From: Phlegmacium glaucopus
Taxonomy: Eukaryota > Basidiomycota > Agaricomycetes > Agaricales > Cortinariaceae
Length of the DNA: 37,745 bases
Assembly (NCBI GenBank): GCA_015039465.1
Contig: MU130573.1
Location: 9,428 to 47,172, forward strand
Direction: 5' to 3'
The stretch's first letter is position 1; every line of letters begins with the position of its first letter. The position numbers and the translations under genes are program-made. Of the stretch, positions 1 to 9,643 are shown piece after piece. The notes beneath the pieces are model-generated. The model saw only the letters and a program-made list of their open reading frames with translations. It made no database searches and was not told the DNA's origin.

Positions 1-262
1 CTAGGGACAAGAGGAAGGCAGAAGAAGCGGAGGGAGTCGTAAGAGATTATAGAGAAGCGGAAGAGGGAGCTGTTGGAGGCGCTTGGACAGAAGTAGCAGG
101 GAAACAGACGGAAGGAGGAGTTAGAAAGAAGAAGGAGAGTAAGATGAGGCGCTAAGGTACTGTTTTTACCTATTCTAGCCACTCTCTGAGGACGGCGCTT
201 GAACCACAACGGAGACACCACGGCGTAATTACTTCACGTACTTTGGCAATTGAACCAGATAG
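1..262. other. Purine-rich stretch upstream of integrase, no gene recognised
   Basis: This stretch is very rich in G and A. The third forward frame is open from base 3 to about 155 and would encode a charged Lys/Glu/Arg-rich peptide, but it has no recognisable motif. It may be degenerate gag-pol sequence of the Ty3/gypsy element that follows. A TAG at 260-262 closes the integrase frame on its left. Confidence 0.3.
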
Positions 263-1819
263 GTTAGCAGTTTTGGTAGTAGGAGGAGGAGATGTGATAG
301 GGGAGCGAGCAGAGCAGATGAGGAGAGTGGCGAAGACGCAATAGAGAATGCCGAGGTTGGGGATGAAGCACGACGGATCACGTATCCCGACATTCCGAGG
401 ACTCTTTTAGCGACTACTACCGACGAGAAGTTGGAGAAGGTTAGGGATTGGTTAGGAAATTGGGAGAGGCCAGAAGGGTTGAAGGACGAAGAGTACAAGA
501 CGTTTATGCGTTTCGCGACGGAGTATTTTGTGTTGGAGGAGAGGTTGTGGAAGAAAGACGGGAAGGGAAACCATAAGTTGGTTGTCCCTAAGGAGAGGCG
601 TATATTCCTTATCATTTCGGCTCACGACGACGTTGGCCACCATGGTCTATTCGCGACACATGCATTACTTGCAGAACGATACTGGTGGCCAGGCATGAAA
701 CGCGACATTGCTTGGTTCATCACTACCTGTCATCTGTGCCAACTTCGCAAGACACAGCAGAATGTAATTCCCCCTGTGGTCGCGACGCCTGCACCTTTAT
801 TCGCGAAGGCGTACATGGACACGATGCACCTTTCAACGTCGTCTGGATACAAGTACATTGTCCAAGCGAGATGTTCGTTAACGCATTGGCCGGAGTGGGA
901 GATGTTAAGGAAGGAGACGGCGAAGACGCTCACGAATTTTATCCTTCACAACATCCTTTATCGTTGGGGGACTTTGGTGGAGATCGTCACAGACAATGGT
1001 GCCCCTTTCGTTAAAGCGCTGCATTACCTGGAGAAGGTTCACCATATTCGACATATTCGCATATCAGGTTATAACTCGCGAGCGAATGGAATAGTAGAGA
1101 GGTCGCATTTTGATGTAAGGCAGGCTTTGTTTAAGGCGTGTGATGGGGAGGAGAACAAGTGGTCATCAGTGGCGCACTCAGTGTTTTGGGCGGAAAGAGT
1201 TACAGTAAGGAGGAGGATGGGATGCTCTCCGTATTTCGCGACGACAGGCACACACCCTTTACTTCCTTTCGACATCGCGGAGGCCAACTATCTCTTACCT
1301 CCACCAGCAGCAGCACTGTCGTCGACTGAAGTCATAGCGCGAAGAGCTATCGCTCTGCAAAAGCGAAGGTCCCAATTGGCAACGTTACACGACAAAGTCC
1401 ATAGTACTCGACTCAAAGCAGCAGTCCAGTTCGAGAAGGATCATTCGCGAGTCATCCACGACTACGACTTTCACCTGGGAGATTTGGTGTTGGTGCGGAA
1501 CACAGCTATAGAGAAGGCGTTGAATAGGAAAATGAGGGCGAGGTATAATGGCCCACTTATCGTCATTTCGCGAAACAAAGGAGGAGCGTATATCGTCGCG
1601 GAGTTGGATGGAGCAGTGTTTCAGAGGCCGGTTGCAGCATTTAGGGTTATTCCCTATTTCGCGAGGAAGAGGTTGGAGTTGCCGCCATTGGAGGGATTGT
1701 TAGACATTTCGAGGAAGAGGTTGGAGGAGATGGAGAATTCCAAAGCTGAGTATTCAGATGACGATGATGATGAGGACGATGAGGAGGATGGAGAGCGTCT
1801 CCGGCTGGAGGAAGACTGA
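263..1819 (+). CDS. Ty3/gypsy integrase, C-terminal part of a polyprotein
   Basis: Integrase inserts retrotransposon cDNA into host DNA. The frame is open from 263 to the stop at 1817-1819, with recognisable homology from about 431. In order it shows an HHCC zinc-binding region (HDDVGHHG, then CHLCQ), a DDE catalytic core with all three acidic residues in place (AYMDTMHL, VTDNGAPF, GIVERSHF), a GPY/F-like module (LGDLVLVR, RYNGPLIV), and a strongly acidic Asp/Glu tail. Protease, RT and RNase H should precede it but are not visible in the first 260 bases, so the element is truncated or frameshifted upstream. There is no convincing ATG; it is normally released from a polyprotein. The Ty3/gypsy assignment is firm from domain order; whether it is active is unknown. 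Confidence 0.9.
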   Translation, partial: VSSFGSRRRRCDRGASRADEESGEDAIENAEVGDEARRITYPDIPRTLLATTTDEKLEKVRDWLGNWERPEGLKDEEYKTFMRFATEYFVLEERLWKKDGKGNHKLVVPKERRIFLIISAHDDVGHHGLFATHALLAERYWWPGMKRDIAWFITTCHLCQLRKTQQNVIPPVVATPAPLFAKAYMDTMHLSTSSGYKYIVQARCSLTHWPEWEMLRKETAKTLTNFILHNILYRWGTLVEIVTDNGAPFVKALHYLEKVHHIRHIRISGYNSRANGIVERSHFDVRQALFKACDGEENKWSSVAHSVFWAERVTVRRRMGCSPYFATTGTHPLLPFDIAEANYLLPPPAAALSSTEVIARRAIALQKRRSQLATLHDKVHSTRLKAAVQFEKDHSRVIHDYDFHLGDLVLVRNTAIEKALNRKMRARYNGPLIVISRNKGGAYIVAELDGAVFQRPVAAFRVIPYFARKRLELPPLEGLLDISRKRLEEMENSKAEYSDDDDDEDDEEDGERLRLEED

Positions 1820-1850
1820 TCCATATGATGATACCTTCTAACGAGGGATG

Positions 1851-1883
1851 ACTGAGGACAGTCATGATTTCAGTTGGGAGGAG
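1851..1883 (+). repeat. Polypurine-tract repeat, copy A
   Basis: A 33-bp sequence beginning ACTGAGGACAGTC and ending GTTGGGAGGAG lies 32 bases after the integrase stop and is followed by TGAGATGG. A purine tract followed by TG is the expected PPT/3'-LTR junction of a Ty3/gypsy element. The same 33 bp, with two mismatches, recurs at 3723-3755. Confidence 0.6.
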
Positions 1884-2310
1884 TGAGATGGCTGCAAAGT
1901 CATTTTCGCGCGTTTTCGCATTTTTTCGCATTTAGCTGTTTCTATCTTTTTTATCTTCTTTCTTCAATTCGCGAGTCTGAATCCTTTTATTTTTAGTCTT
2001 CGAAACAAAGCGGACGCACGAATAACACTTCGCGATGCCAATGCGCAACACATTTCGCACGCTTTTACCCTTTTCATCATCATTCCAATCCATTCAACCT
2101 TTATTCTTTATCACTTCCACAATTTCGCTTTTCCAAAATTTTAATAAAGTCCTTTTATTTTACCTTCCCTATTCTTAAAAATTTAACAAAGTCCTTTTAT
2201 CTTATTTCTCACAAAACATTCCGTCAAGTCACACAAGCAAAATCTTTTATTTTTATAACAACATTTTTTTTCTATTTACAAATATACGCGACAAGAAGAG
2301 GAGCGAACTC
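1884..2310. other. AT-rich LTR-like non-coding region
   Basis: No gene is seen. The stretch has scattered TTCGCG words and two copies of AAAGTCCTTTTAT (near 2148 and 2199). It would be the start of an LTR for the upstream gypsy element and the 3' flank of the antisense gene to its right. The far LTR end was not located. Confidence 0.4.
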
Positions 2311-3576
2311 CTAGCCATCCAGCGAAGCAGTATCCCTCAGACGATCCAACTGGGCACGAAAGAGCTCGCGCTCATGAGTTAGCCGTTCGCGAGTCCGTTT
2401 AAGAGCCCTTTCCGAAGCTTGAAGGGCGTCCGAAAGGCGAAAGTTCTCCTCTTGAAGGTCGAGCACTTCGGATTGCGAAAGCTCAAGTTCCAGACGAAGG
2501 TTGGAGGCGGTATTGAGCGAGTCCCTCGTCAAGTACACAGGAATCGAAGGAAGGGTAGCAGGGGACTTGGTTGTGATCTCGACGATAGGAATATGGATGG
2601 TAGGAGGTCGAGGTGCAGTATCCGTACCCCTTTTGCGTTTGAGAGGGCGAGGGGTCTCTTCCGGAGTCTTGGCTTTAGTCGCGGCCCTAGTACGAGCTCG
2701 CTGGATATCTGGGACGAACGAACACTTGGTCCGCGCGCCCTCGCACTCTGTACACCTCCTTTTTCCTTTCGCCACGACACATTCCTTTTCCTTCGTTTCG
2801 CAGGTTTTACACTACAGAGGTATTTAGTAAAGGCAACACCTCAAGACGAGCACATACCTTCTTTTCCATAATTCGCCCTTCGTCGCGACGCTTTCCTTTA
2901 GCCTTAGACGACTCTCCTCCTCGTGAACTAATAGGTGGAGGGACTATGTGAACAAGTTAGCGAAGAAGAAAGGGATACGAATGCTGACTTTACCTTCTTG
3001 GACACCGTCATACTCGTCCGCGTCGTTCATGGGGTCGTCTTCCTCAGCTGCAGGGGTGATAGCAGGCGAGCCAGGAGGCGTGACGTGTTCAGTTGGCGAC
3101 GGCATAGCTACAGGAGGCCGGAGCTTATCTAAATCCTCGAGGAGTTGCCTTGTGTCAGCCATACCAACTATTAGTTCGCTGCAGTTGGTACGGAATGTTG
3201 TCGAAGCCAGAATTTTGTTGGCCAGTTTCTGAAGCTGGGCGGGGTCTTGGTCACAGAACTCATATGCCTCGATCATTTGTCGCACGAGGTCTTTGATTTT
3301 ATACTGGGAAGAAAGTCAGCAGTATTCACGCGAGGAGGAAGAAGAAGTCAAACGATGACTTACAATGTCCTGCACCATTACCTTAATAAACTTCTGCTGC
3401 ATCGGCGCAGGCGTGTCCGCGAAGAAGACCACAGTCTCCTCGAACTCCTTATAACTTTCGGCGAAACGATCGGCTAGTGAGCGAGGTACATCGACAGAGG
3501 TAGTGGCAGGGGCACCAGCAGCAATAGCAGGGACAACAGAAGCAGCAGCAGTAGGGGTAGACGCGATAGAAGACAT
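2311..3576 (-). CDS. Spliced antisense gene with Zn2Cys6-like cluster and coiled coil, inside gypsy sequence
   Basis: Four exons join cleanly on the minus strand: 3576-3364, 3303-2994, 2943-2858 and 2811-2311. They give about 369 residues, with introns of 60, 50 and 46 nt, GT-AG ends and good branch sites. Exon 1 starts at an ATG and has an Ala/Thr-rich leader. Exon 4 opens with six cysteines spaced C-x2-C-x6-C-x8-C-x2-C-x6-C (about residues 204-233), the spacing of fungal binuclear zinc clusters, and ends in a long Leu/Glu/Arg-rich probable coiled coil. The zinc ligands appear only after splicing. The gene runs opposite to the integrase and sits between two PPT repeats. Zn2Cys6 proteins usually bind DNA, but here the role is unknown; it could be an accessory gene carried by the retrotransposon. 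The gene structure is well supported, the function is not. Confidence 0.65.
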
Positions 3577-3722
3577 GTGGAGGATGATTGAAGCAATAGA
3601 GGAAGGGCCCAGAGGTAGACGATGAAGAACAAAGTGTGGCGAGAGGACTTGCCTTTTATAGGTTTCAACCGCCACCGGGATCTCACATGACTTACGGGAG
3701 TACGACTAGGGCAGAGGGTTAG

Positions 3723-3755
3723 ACTGAGGACAGTCTAGATTTCAGTTGGGAGGAG
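3723..3755 (+). repeat. Polypurine-tract repeat, copy B
   Basis: This is the second copy of the 33-bp repeat, differing from copy A only at an AT/TA pair. It ends in GGGAGGAGGA and is followed by TGATAGGATCC, again like a PPT followed by an LTR start. It lies about 150 bases beyond the start codon of the antisense gene. Confidence 0.55.
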
Positions 3756-4430
3756 GATGATAGGATCCATATAGCCTCTAGGTTCGTAAACTGGTTATTT
3801 TTGCGATTTAACAACTTCGCAGTATACGCGGATACCTCGCGGATGCCAACTTCATTCGCACTCTCATTCGCGGTTCTCGCACATCCTTCGCACCTCGCAC
3901 AACATACTATAATCCTCGCATAACCTTCGCACATCACTCCTACGGCCTTCGTAACTATCCAACGCACCCTCATTCCTCTTCGCACTTCATACTTCGACGT
4001 ATCTTCAGCTTTCTCTATCAATACTGGACTTAACCATTTCTTTCCTTCGCACCCACATCTTCACACAGCTTCTCTTTAATCTCGCGGTCTTTCACGGCTC
4101 GCATACGCATCCCCTTCACTGGTTTGATCATGGTCCGTGTTGTTCTCAACTTAATTTCTTTTAACTTCCCATATATATTATTATTTTATCATCTCCTTCG
4201 AAACAGGAGGTCATTCAACTGACCTCCTTACTCATCACTTTTATTTTTATTCTATCCCCTATTCCTTTGTTACCAAACTACTGGGCTCATGTGACTTCGC
4301 ATTAGCTCAACTTTTACATTACTGTTTCACATACCCGCACCTGGCTTAGCTTGTTACTCTTGTATTAAGTACCTGTAGCAAGTAGGAGGGAGGGTGAACA
4401 AGAGACGGCCAGAGTTTTGATCCCATAAAC
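3756..4430. repeat. Probable gypsy LTR or LTR-derived region with hairpin
   Basis: No coding sequence is seen. The DNA is rich in TTCGCA/CTCGCA words and shares phrases such as GCGATGCCAA/GCGGATGCCAA with 1884-2310. A perfect 9-bp stem, AGGAGGTCA with TGACCTCCT and a 6-nt loop, occupies 4205-4228 and is followed by T-rich sequence, which could form a processing signal in an LTR. LTR ends and a target duplication were not found. Confidence 0.4.
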
Positions 4431-4431
4431 T

Positions 4432-6105
4432 TTGCAGCAACGTTCTAAGTCAATAGTCTCATCCTTTAAGTTACTTCGCGTACTGCGTTATCGTTCGCGG
4501 ACTTCGCTATCTTCGCGGCCTACTCGTCTAGCATATTTCGATACCGCGAACTTCCCTTTAAATTCTATCGAGGAAATCTACATTAACCCCTCCGAACTAC
4601 GTTACTACTTGCGGTCTGATCCCACCGCAGGTACATCACCGGTTCGATGGAAAGTACGTCTTGTGTTCAAAGGTTTTGAACAGATATATGGCAAAGACTA
4701 TACTACCACTACCTCACCTACTGCGCGAATGGAATCTTGGCGAATACTACTACACATTGCCGCCTCGCTGGATTGGGATGCTCAACAGATTGACGTGAAA
4801 ACCGCCTTCCTCTATGGCCTCCTACCAGATGATGAAGTCCAGTACATGGAACAGCCGAAAGGTTTTGAAGAGGACAAAGGGGATCATGTATGGATGCTGC
4901 AGCGTGGTCTCTATGGGATGAAACAGAGCGGTCGAATCTGGAACAAAACCATGAACGATGCAATGATTGGCTGGGGTTTTACCCGTCTGTCGTGTGAGTC
5001 CTGCATTTACTACAGGAATACAAGTGCTGGTACAGTTATATCCGCAGTCCACGTCGACGATTTCTTGTCCATAGCAAGTTCAAAATCCGAAAATGATGCA
5101 TTCAAGTCACAGATGAAGTCGTTTTGGACTATATCAGAGCTTGGCGACGCCAAGTATTGTGTTGGCATTGCCATATCCCGCGACCGCCTAAACAAAACAG
5201 TTCATCTCTCCCAAAAAGCGCTCATTAACAAAGTCTGCCAGCAGTTTGGCCAGAGCGACAGTCATGCCGTCTCGACTCCCATGGACCCGGGACTCAAACT
5301 CAGGCGTCCAGACAACTCATCATTATCCCGTCTCGACAAGGATCGCCTCGAGAAGATCCCTTATAGATCCCTGGTCGGATGCCTAATATACTTAGCGGTA
5401 GGGACTCGCCTGGACATATCTTATGCCATCCAACAGCTATCTCAATTCCTCGATAATTATTCTCACATCCACTGGAATGCAGCCATACGGGTCGTACGAT
5501 ACCTTAAAGGCACGCGTGATCTACATTTGACGCTCGGAGGAGTTAATGAAATCAAACTACTGGGTTTTGCCGACTCAGACTGGGGTAATTGTCCGGATAC
5601 ACGACGAAGTGTTGGGGGCTATCTTTTTACACTGGGATCTGGTCCAATCTCCTGGCAATCACGACGACAGAAGACCGTTGCTACATCAACATGCGAAGCT
5701 GAGTACACGGCAGCGTTCGAAGCTTCTAAAGAAGCCCTTTGGTTACGGACTTTATTATCCCACCTCAACTTCCCTCCCACTTCCCCGACAACTATCCTGT
5801 GTGATAACACTGCCACTATAACGCTGTCCGAAGACCCTGCCTTCCATGCCAAAGTTAAACACTTCGATATTCGATACCATTTTCTGCGCGAGAAGGTCCA
5901 GTCAGGCGATGTTGCCCTATCCTACGTGAACACTAAGGATAACATAGCGGACATTTTCACCAAACCGCTGGCAGCCCCGAACTTCATTCGTCTTCGGGCC
6001 TTTTTGGGGCTCGCCTTACCTCAGCAGGCTACCAAGATTCCATTCGAGGAGGAGCCATTATCTACGGTGAGGAGGAGTGTTGGTAATAACACCGTAGAAC
6101 TGTAA
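4432..6105 (+). CDS. Ty1/copia reverse transcriptase-RNase H, 5'-truncated
   Basis: RT copies element RNA to DNA and RNase H removes the RNA strand. Homology starts near 4640 (WKVRLVFKGFEQ) and runs to the end. It includes the conserved QIDVKTAFLYG, an active-site VDD in AVHVDDFLSI, the GLYGMKQS motif, and RNase H motifs FADSDW, STCEAEY, CDN and KHFDIRYHFLRE. The first 70 codons of the open frame look like neighbouring LTR sequence, so gag, integrase and the RT start are lost and the junction lies near 4625-4645. No internal stop is present. The stop at 6103-6105 falls inside the start of the 3' LTR (6078), a normal copia arrangement. A truncated copy cannot move on its own. Confidence 0.92.
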   Translation: MQQRSKSIVSSFKLLRVLRYRSRTSLSSRPTRLAYFDTANFPLNSIEEIYINPSELRYYLRSDPTAGTSPVRWKVRLVFKGFEQIYGKDYTTTTSPTARMESWRILLHIAASLDWDAQQIDVKTAFLYGLLPDDEVQYMEQPKGFEEDKGDHVWMLQRGLYGMKQSGRIWNKTMNDAMIGWGFTRLSCESCIYYRNTSAGTVISAVHVDDFLSIASSKSENDAFKSQMKSFWTISELGDAKYCVGIAISRDRLNKTVHLSQKALINKVCQQFGQSDSHAVSTPMDPGLKLRRPDNSSLSRLDKDRLEKIPYRSLVGCLIYLAVGTRLDISYAIQQLSQFLDNYSHIHWNAAIRVVRYLKGTRDLHLTLGGVNEIKLLGFADSDWGNCPDTRRSVGGYLFTLGSGPISWQSRRQKTVATSTCEAEYTAAFEASKEALWLRTLLSHLNFPPTSPTTILCDNTATITLSEDPAFHAKVKHFDIRYHFLREKVQSGDVALSYVNTKDNIADIFTKPLAAPNFIRLRAFLGLALPQQATKIPFEEEPLSTVRRSVGNNTVEL

Positions 6106-6412
6106 GGTGGCCAGTTGACCAACATCTGGTAATAACCATATTCGGTAATAGTTAGGAAGACTTACTGAGTGGCCAGTGTGGCACTGGCCACCGTCTCATT
6201 GTTCCGATTACATATATATATCAGGTCAAATAGACTGCTCAACCTCAGTCCGTTGTATCGAGACTGAGGTGAGCAAATCTCTTTATATACATTAAATAAC
6301 TTACTAACTGTACATAGTATAGTGATTCTATCACATATCTAGGTACAGTTACAATATATTTCCTAGTCCGTTGTATCGAGACTGAGTATAGTGATTCTAT
6401 CACATATCTAGC
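6078..6412 (+). repeat. Ty1/copia 3' LTR with internal repeats and hairpins
   Basis: The LTR starts TGTTGGTAATAACACC directly after the purine tract GGTGAGGAGGAG. It contains a perfect 9-bp hairpin at 6169-6191 (GTGGCCAGT/ACTGGCCAC), a second 9-bp hairpin at 6242-6270 (ACCTCAGTC/GACTGAGGT), and two internal duplications: the block at 6247-6268 recurs at 6365-6386, and TATAGTGATTCTATCACATA from 6318 recurs from 6387. The 3' boundary is estimated from where an unrelated reading frame begins; no target duplication could be paired because the 5' end is missing. Confidence 0.6.
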
Positions 6413-6437
6413 GGCTAAAATCTCTACACGGCTACCC

Positions 6438-6641
6438 AGGTTCCAGGCTTGCGAACCACAGATGTTCCGAACCGGTGATATTGTCCAGGCGCAGCTGTCG
6501 TTTGTCATTATTCCGGTGAAAGCAGGGCAGCGAAGGATGCTTACCGTGTTACGGTCCCTTGCACTCCTGGATGGATCGTTCACGATCAAATTGGTAGGTC
6601 TGCTCAAAAAGATTCAGCAATGTAAAGTTGAAAAATTTTAA
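6438..6641 (+). pseudogene. Fragment of an unnamed basidiomycete protein family
   Basis: An open frame of about 68 codons contains MFRTGDIVQAQLSF, IIPVKAG and MLTVLRSLALLDGSF. From memory this resembles a segment (GDIVEAQ.SF..VP then VLRSLALLD) found in many predicted agaricomycete proteins of unknown role, often near transposons. A CAG acceptor precedes the ATG. The copia LTR abuts it on the left, so the upstream part was probably cut off by the insertion. It is too short to function and the family has no known activity; the match needs a database search. Confidence 0.45.
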
Positions 6642-7151
6642 GGGGGAAAGATCGTCAACGGGCGTTATACTACCAACTTTGAAGCGCAAAATCGGATACG
6701 GTAACATGGAGGGAACCTATGATAAGGGGAAAAGGAATGAGAAATGAGATGAAATGGTCGTGGACGAACCTAAAAAGAGTTGAACGTACAATGAATAATC
6801 GGTAAATAAATTCTTATTCGCAGAATCCTTTCAATATGCGCTTGACCCGAATGCGGGAAGGTTCCTTATAATACAAGCACAGATAGACGGTGAAGGTAAG
6901 TTATCAAAGTCAGCTTTAGATTATAAAGTAAACTCCAAAGAAAGACAACATGCCTTCTCGGCACGTCTATGGGCATGAGAAGTAGGATAGGCGGGTTTTG
7001 GTATCGCACAATGTTGTGGTGGGAAAGTCAACGCAGGGTGTTGACTCCTCTGAAGACCTTGGTGCTCTGAACCGCTTTGAAATGAGATAGGTGTGAATTA
7101 AAGGAGAAAATACAGTGGCGGTAATGGGCACAACGACAACAGTTGCTTGCA
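6642..7151. other. No gene seen
   Basis: Intergenic DNA. Short open frames on the minus strand lack recognisable motifs, and no repeats stand out before the minisatellite. Confidence 0.5.
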
Positions 7152-7412
7152 TTCGCACGTTTAGCTCAGATGCAAGCTGGCAAAGGCCGCAATGATAGCG
7201 GTTTTTTCGCATGCTATAGCTCAAAAACTCACTCAAATCGGAGCAAGCAAACAGCATCACATTCGCCGGCAAAGGCCGCAACAATAGCGGTTTTTTTCGC
7301 ACACTATAGCTCAAATCACTCAAATCAGAGCATCAGCACAGCATCACAGCATCATTCGCCGGCAAATACCGCAACGATAGCGGTCTTTTTTTCCCACACT
7401 ATAGCTCAGAAA
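7152..7412 (+). repeat. Minisatellite, three units of about 90 bp plus a partial
   Basis: Three imperfect tandem units start at 7179, 7268 and 7361 with GGCAAAGGCCGC or GGCAAATACCGC. Each carries a CCGC-aNNATA-GCGG inverted repeat, a T-run, then ACTATAGCTCA. A partial unit precedes them at 7152. The spacing is 89 then 93 bases. Confidence 0.7.
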
Positions 7413-7617
7413 TCGGTATAAGAACCTCGTTCTCAATACTGAGAACTCGGAATGAGCAAGCCCAGGGCTAGCTCATTATCGGTCCCAGCGTGAGAACCAT
7501 ATCCTTAGCTTCTTCGTCTGTAAATCACACATAGAACGCTTCTCCTCATCGCATTGGACCTTTTTCCTCTCACGATATAAATCACACTACATCTCTCCCT
7601 TCTTTTCTTAAACTCAG

Positions 7618-8618
7618 ACAGCTGACCAAACTTCCGACGAACTGGCATGGTCGCAAATTCTCAAATTCTCGCTCGCTTGTGTTGATTCGCCACAGGAAGC
7701 TGATACCTCCGAGATGAAATTGAGAGATGGTGATATCGTTGTGGCGTATGTAAGTCATCTTCTATCAGATCACCTTTTTTGCTATCTCGTCCAATATTGA
7801 TATGAAAGTACACCTCTCTTTTCTTTTAGACAGACGGTTTTTCGGATAACGTGTTTCAGGCGGAATTGTTGACTATCTGTTCGTTTGTTGCTCGAGCTGG
7901 TGGTTTAGAGGATGAACAGGTACAGGCTATGGCAGATCGTACAGTGGCATATTCCCGTCAATGTATGAAAAACGGGGGTGGGGTCAGCCCGTTTGGGGGT
8001 GCGTTGTTTTGCGGGTCCTTTTCTTCTTCTTCGTTTCTCATCTTTCCTTTTTGTTCAATTGACTTTTGGATCTTTCGTTTGGGTTTTTCTTTATTCCGAC
8101 TTTCTGTTGTTTTCGTTCTGATGGTTTTCTGTTCACAGGGGAAGCTTCGAGGCAAGGCATTCATTTCCGAGGAGGAGTGAATGCACATTTTTTCTCCCTC
8201 CATCGATGTATGACGAGATGACTAATCAATATACTCTCCTCTATCACAGAAGCCAGATGAGTTCGTGACCATCCTTCCCTCATGCTAAACTACTCGCGGA
8301 GCGTCTTACGACATGCACAGCGTGACCATGATTGTTGGTCTCGTTCGGGAGACTTCATTAAGTTTGACAATATCAGCTGTTATTGTCGCTCACACACTTT
8401 CTCTGACAGTTAATACCGAAAGCAATTTCTTGACCGCGACTAATTTTACTTTACATTTATCGGTCTTGTATGTTTTGGACAACTTACAAAAATACCTCCA
8501 TGCCCCTTCCCCACTTCTTGCTGCGAGATACGTGATCATCGCGTGTTGTTCTTGCCGTGCTCACTTTATAGGTTCCGCTCAACGAAACTCTGAATTACCC
8601 CTGATGGTGTCAGAGTAG
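7618..8618 (+). pseudogene. PTC7-like PP2C phosphatase, C-terminal remnant with frameshift
   Basis: PTC7-type PP2C enzymes are metal-dependent Ser/Thr phosphatases, usually mitochondrial. Spliced exons 7618-7749, 7830-7998, 8139-8176, 8250-8260 and from 8321 read through family landmarks: QLTKLP, DSPQEADT, KLRDGDIVVAY, TDGFSDNVF, SPFG, GIHFRGG and, after a 60-nt intron, KPDDVTMIVGLVRE. The last blocks are the usual C-terminus; the frame then runs on to a stop at 8616-8618. QLTKLP lies in a different frame from what follows: a tandem duplication of AAATTCTC at 7655-7670 shifts the frame. Upstream exons with the first metal-binding Asp residues are not found between 6640 and 7600. The gene is therefore probably dead, though the downstream splice sites are intact, suggesting recent loss. 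The family call is strong. Confidence 0.7.
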
Positions 8619-8630
8619 ACCAGTGACCGT

Positions 8631-8679
8631 CTGTATATGAAGGAGAAATCCTGCGATATATTGAAGTCTTCATATACAG
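8631..8679. other. 12-bp inverted repeat
   Basis: CTGTATATGAAG (8631-8642) pairs perfectly with CTTCATATACAG (8668-8679) across a 25-nt loop, just past the stop of the phosphatase remnant. It could form a hairpin in a transcript; the function is unknown. Confidence 0.5.
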
Positions 8680-9643
8680 GATGGTTACGAGCCTAGCGTC
8701 AGAGGGTACTCCTTCAAAACAGCTTTGTCATCCACTAGAATCGTATTCGGCTAGATTCAACTAGACGAATATTTTGCGAGGCTATAAAAAGAACGAAGGC
8801 AAAGTCGGCGCCGTTTCGATAGGAATCCGTTCCAAAATGAAAAACATGAATGTCACAAGATGGACTAGTTTCTTGCGTAGCACTAGATCTCTGATCTCGC
8901 CTTCCCAGCCTTGAATGGTTCTGACGCGGAAAAACGCGCTTTTATCCGTTTTTTTCCGACACACCCTCCATCCCTTCAGCGTCCGGTACAGCTGGTTGAT
9001 TTCGGCACTTATTCACTGAATGGAGCTCAGGTCTTGCTCGGACTCCTCTTCAGATTATTTCTGAGCCTTTTTGGATCAAACGATTGGGCTGCTATCTCAG
9101 GCCAATCTAGTCTCTCCCGAAAGACCACTGCCAGCTCAGGCTCTGGCCAGGTGCAATTGGGACCACGTGCAGGCTAATCTAGACAGATCTTATCGATTAT
9201 CTTGCGTCACTGATGCCATCGGTGAACGTTTTTGCGCATTGGCAATCTTGTTACCATTAGGCATAGTCTAGCGCCAGTACTTACCACCCCCAACTTCCAA
9301 ATTTAGCGCTATCTTCCAACTGCTCTCACTTTTACTCGTGTCCGGTTCCAGATTTCTCAGGTCCCAATATCATCAATAAAGAAAACTCCCTGCGATATCT
9401 TAGCTTGCCAGTTCTATGTCCCCGTTATTTCGGGGAGGGCTATGTAAAGACTACGCCGAGCGCTAAAGCACGGACTCGGAGGTGTTTCAATTCAATAAAA
9501 TGAAACTGAATCTAGATTGGAGTCATCTTCGATGAACGGTATATTTAGTTTCGATTGATATAAAACACAGTCGAACTCGAAGGTGATTATCTGGCCTCAG
9601 GCTTCAAGTTACTGCATCTTTGGTACTACTCTAGACCCCCGCG
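8680..9643. other. No gene recognised
   Basis: Short open frames are present (for example 8911-9177 plus), but none carries a motif or joins across splice sites into a recognisable protein. The last 200 bases are the likely promoter of the DUF6535 gene. Confidence 0.4.

Noticed and set aside
685..1014. Second plus-strand frame inside the integrase
   Set aside because: It is an overlapping shadow; all catalytic motifs are in the main frame.
7179..7412. CRISPR-like direct repeats with palindromic cores
   Set aside because: Only three imperfect units, spacers similar to each other, eukaryotic context and no cas genes; it is a minisatellite.
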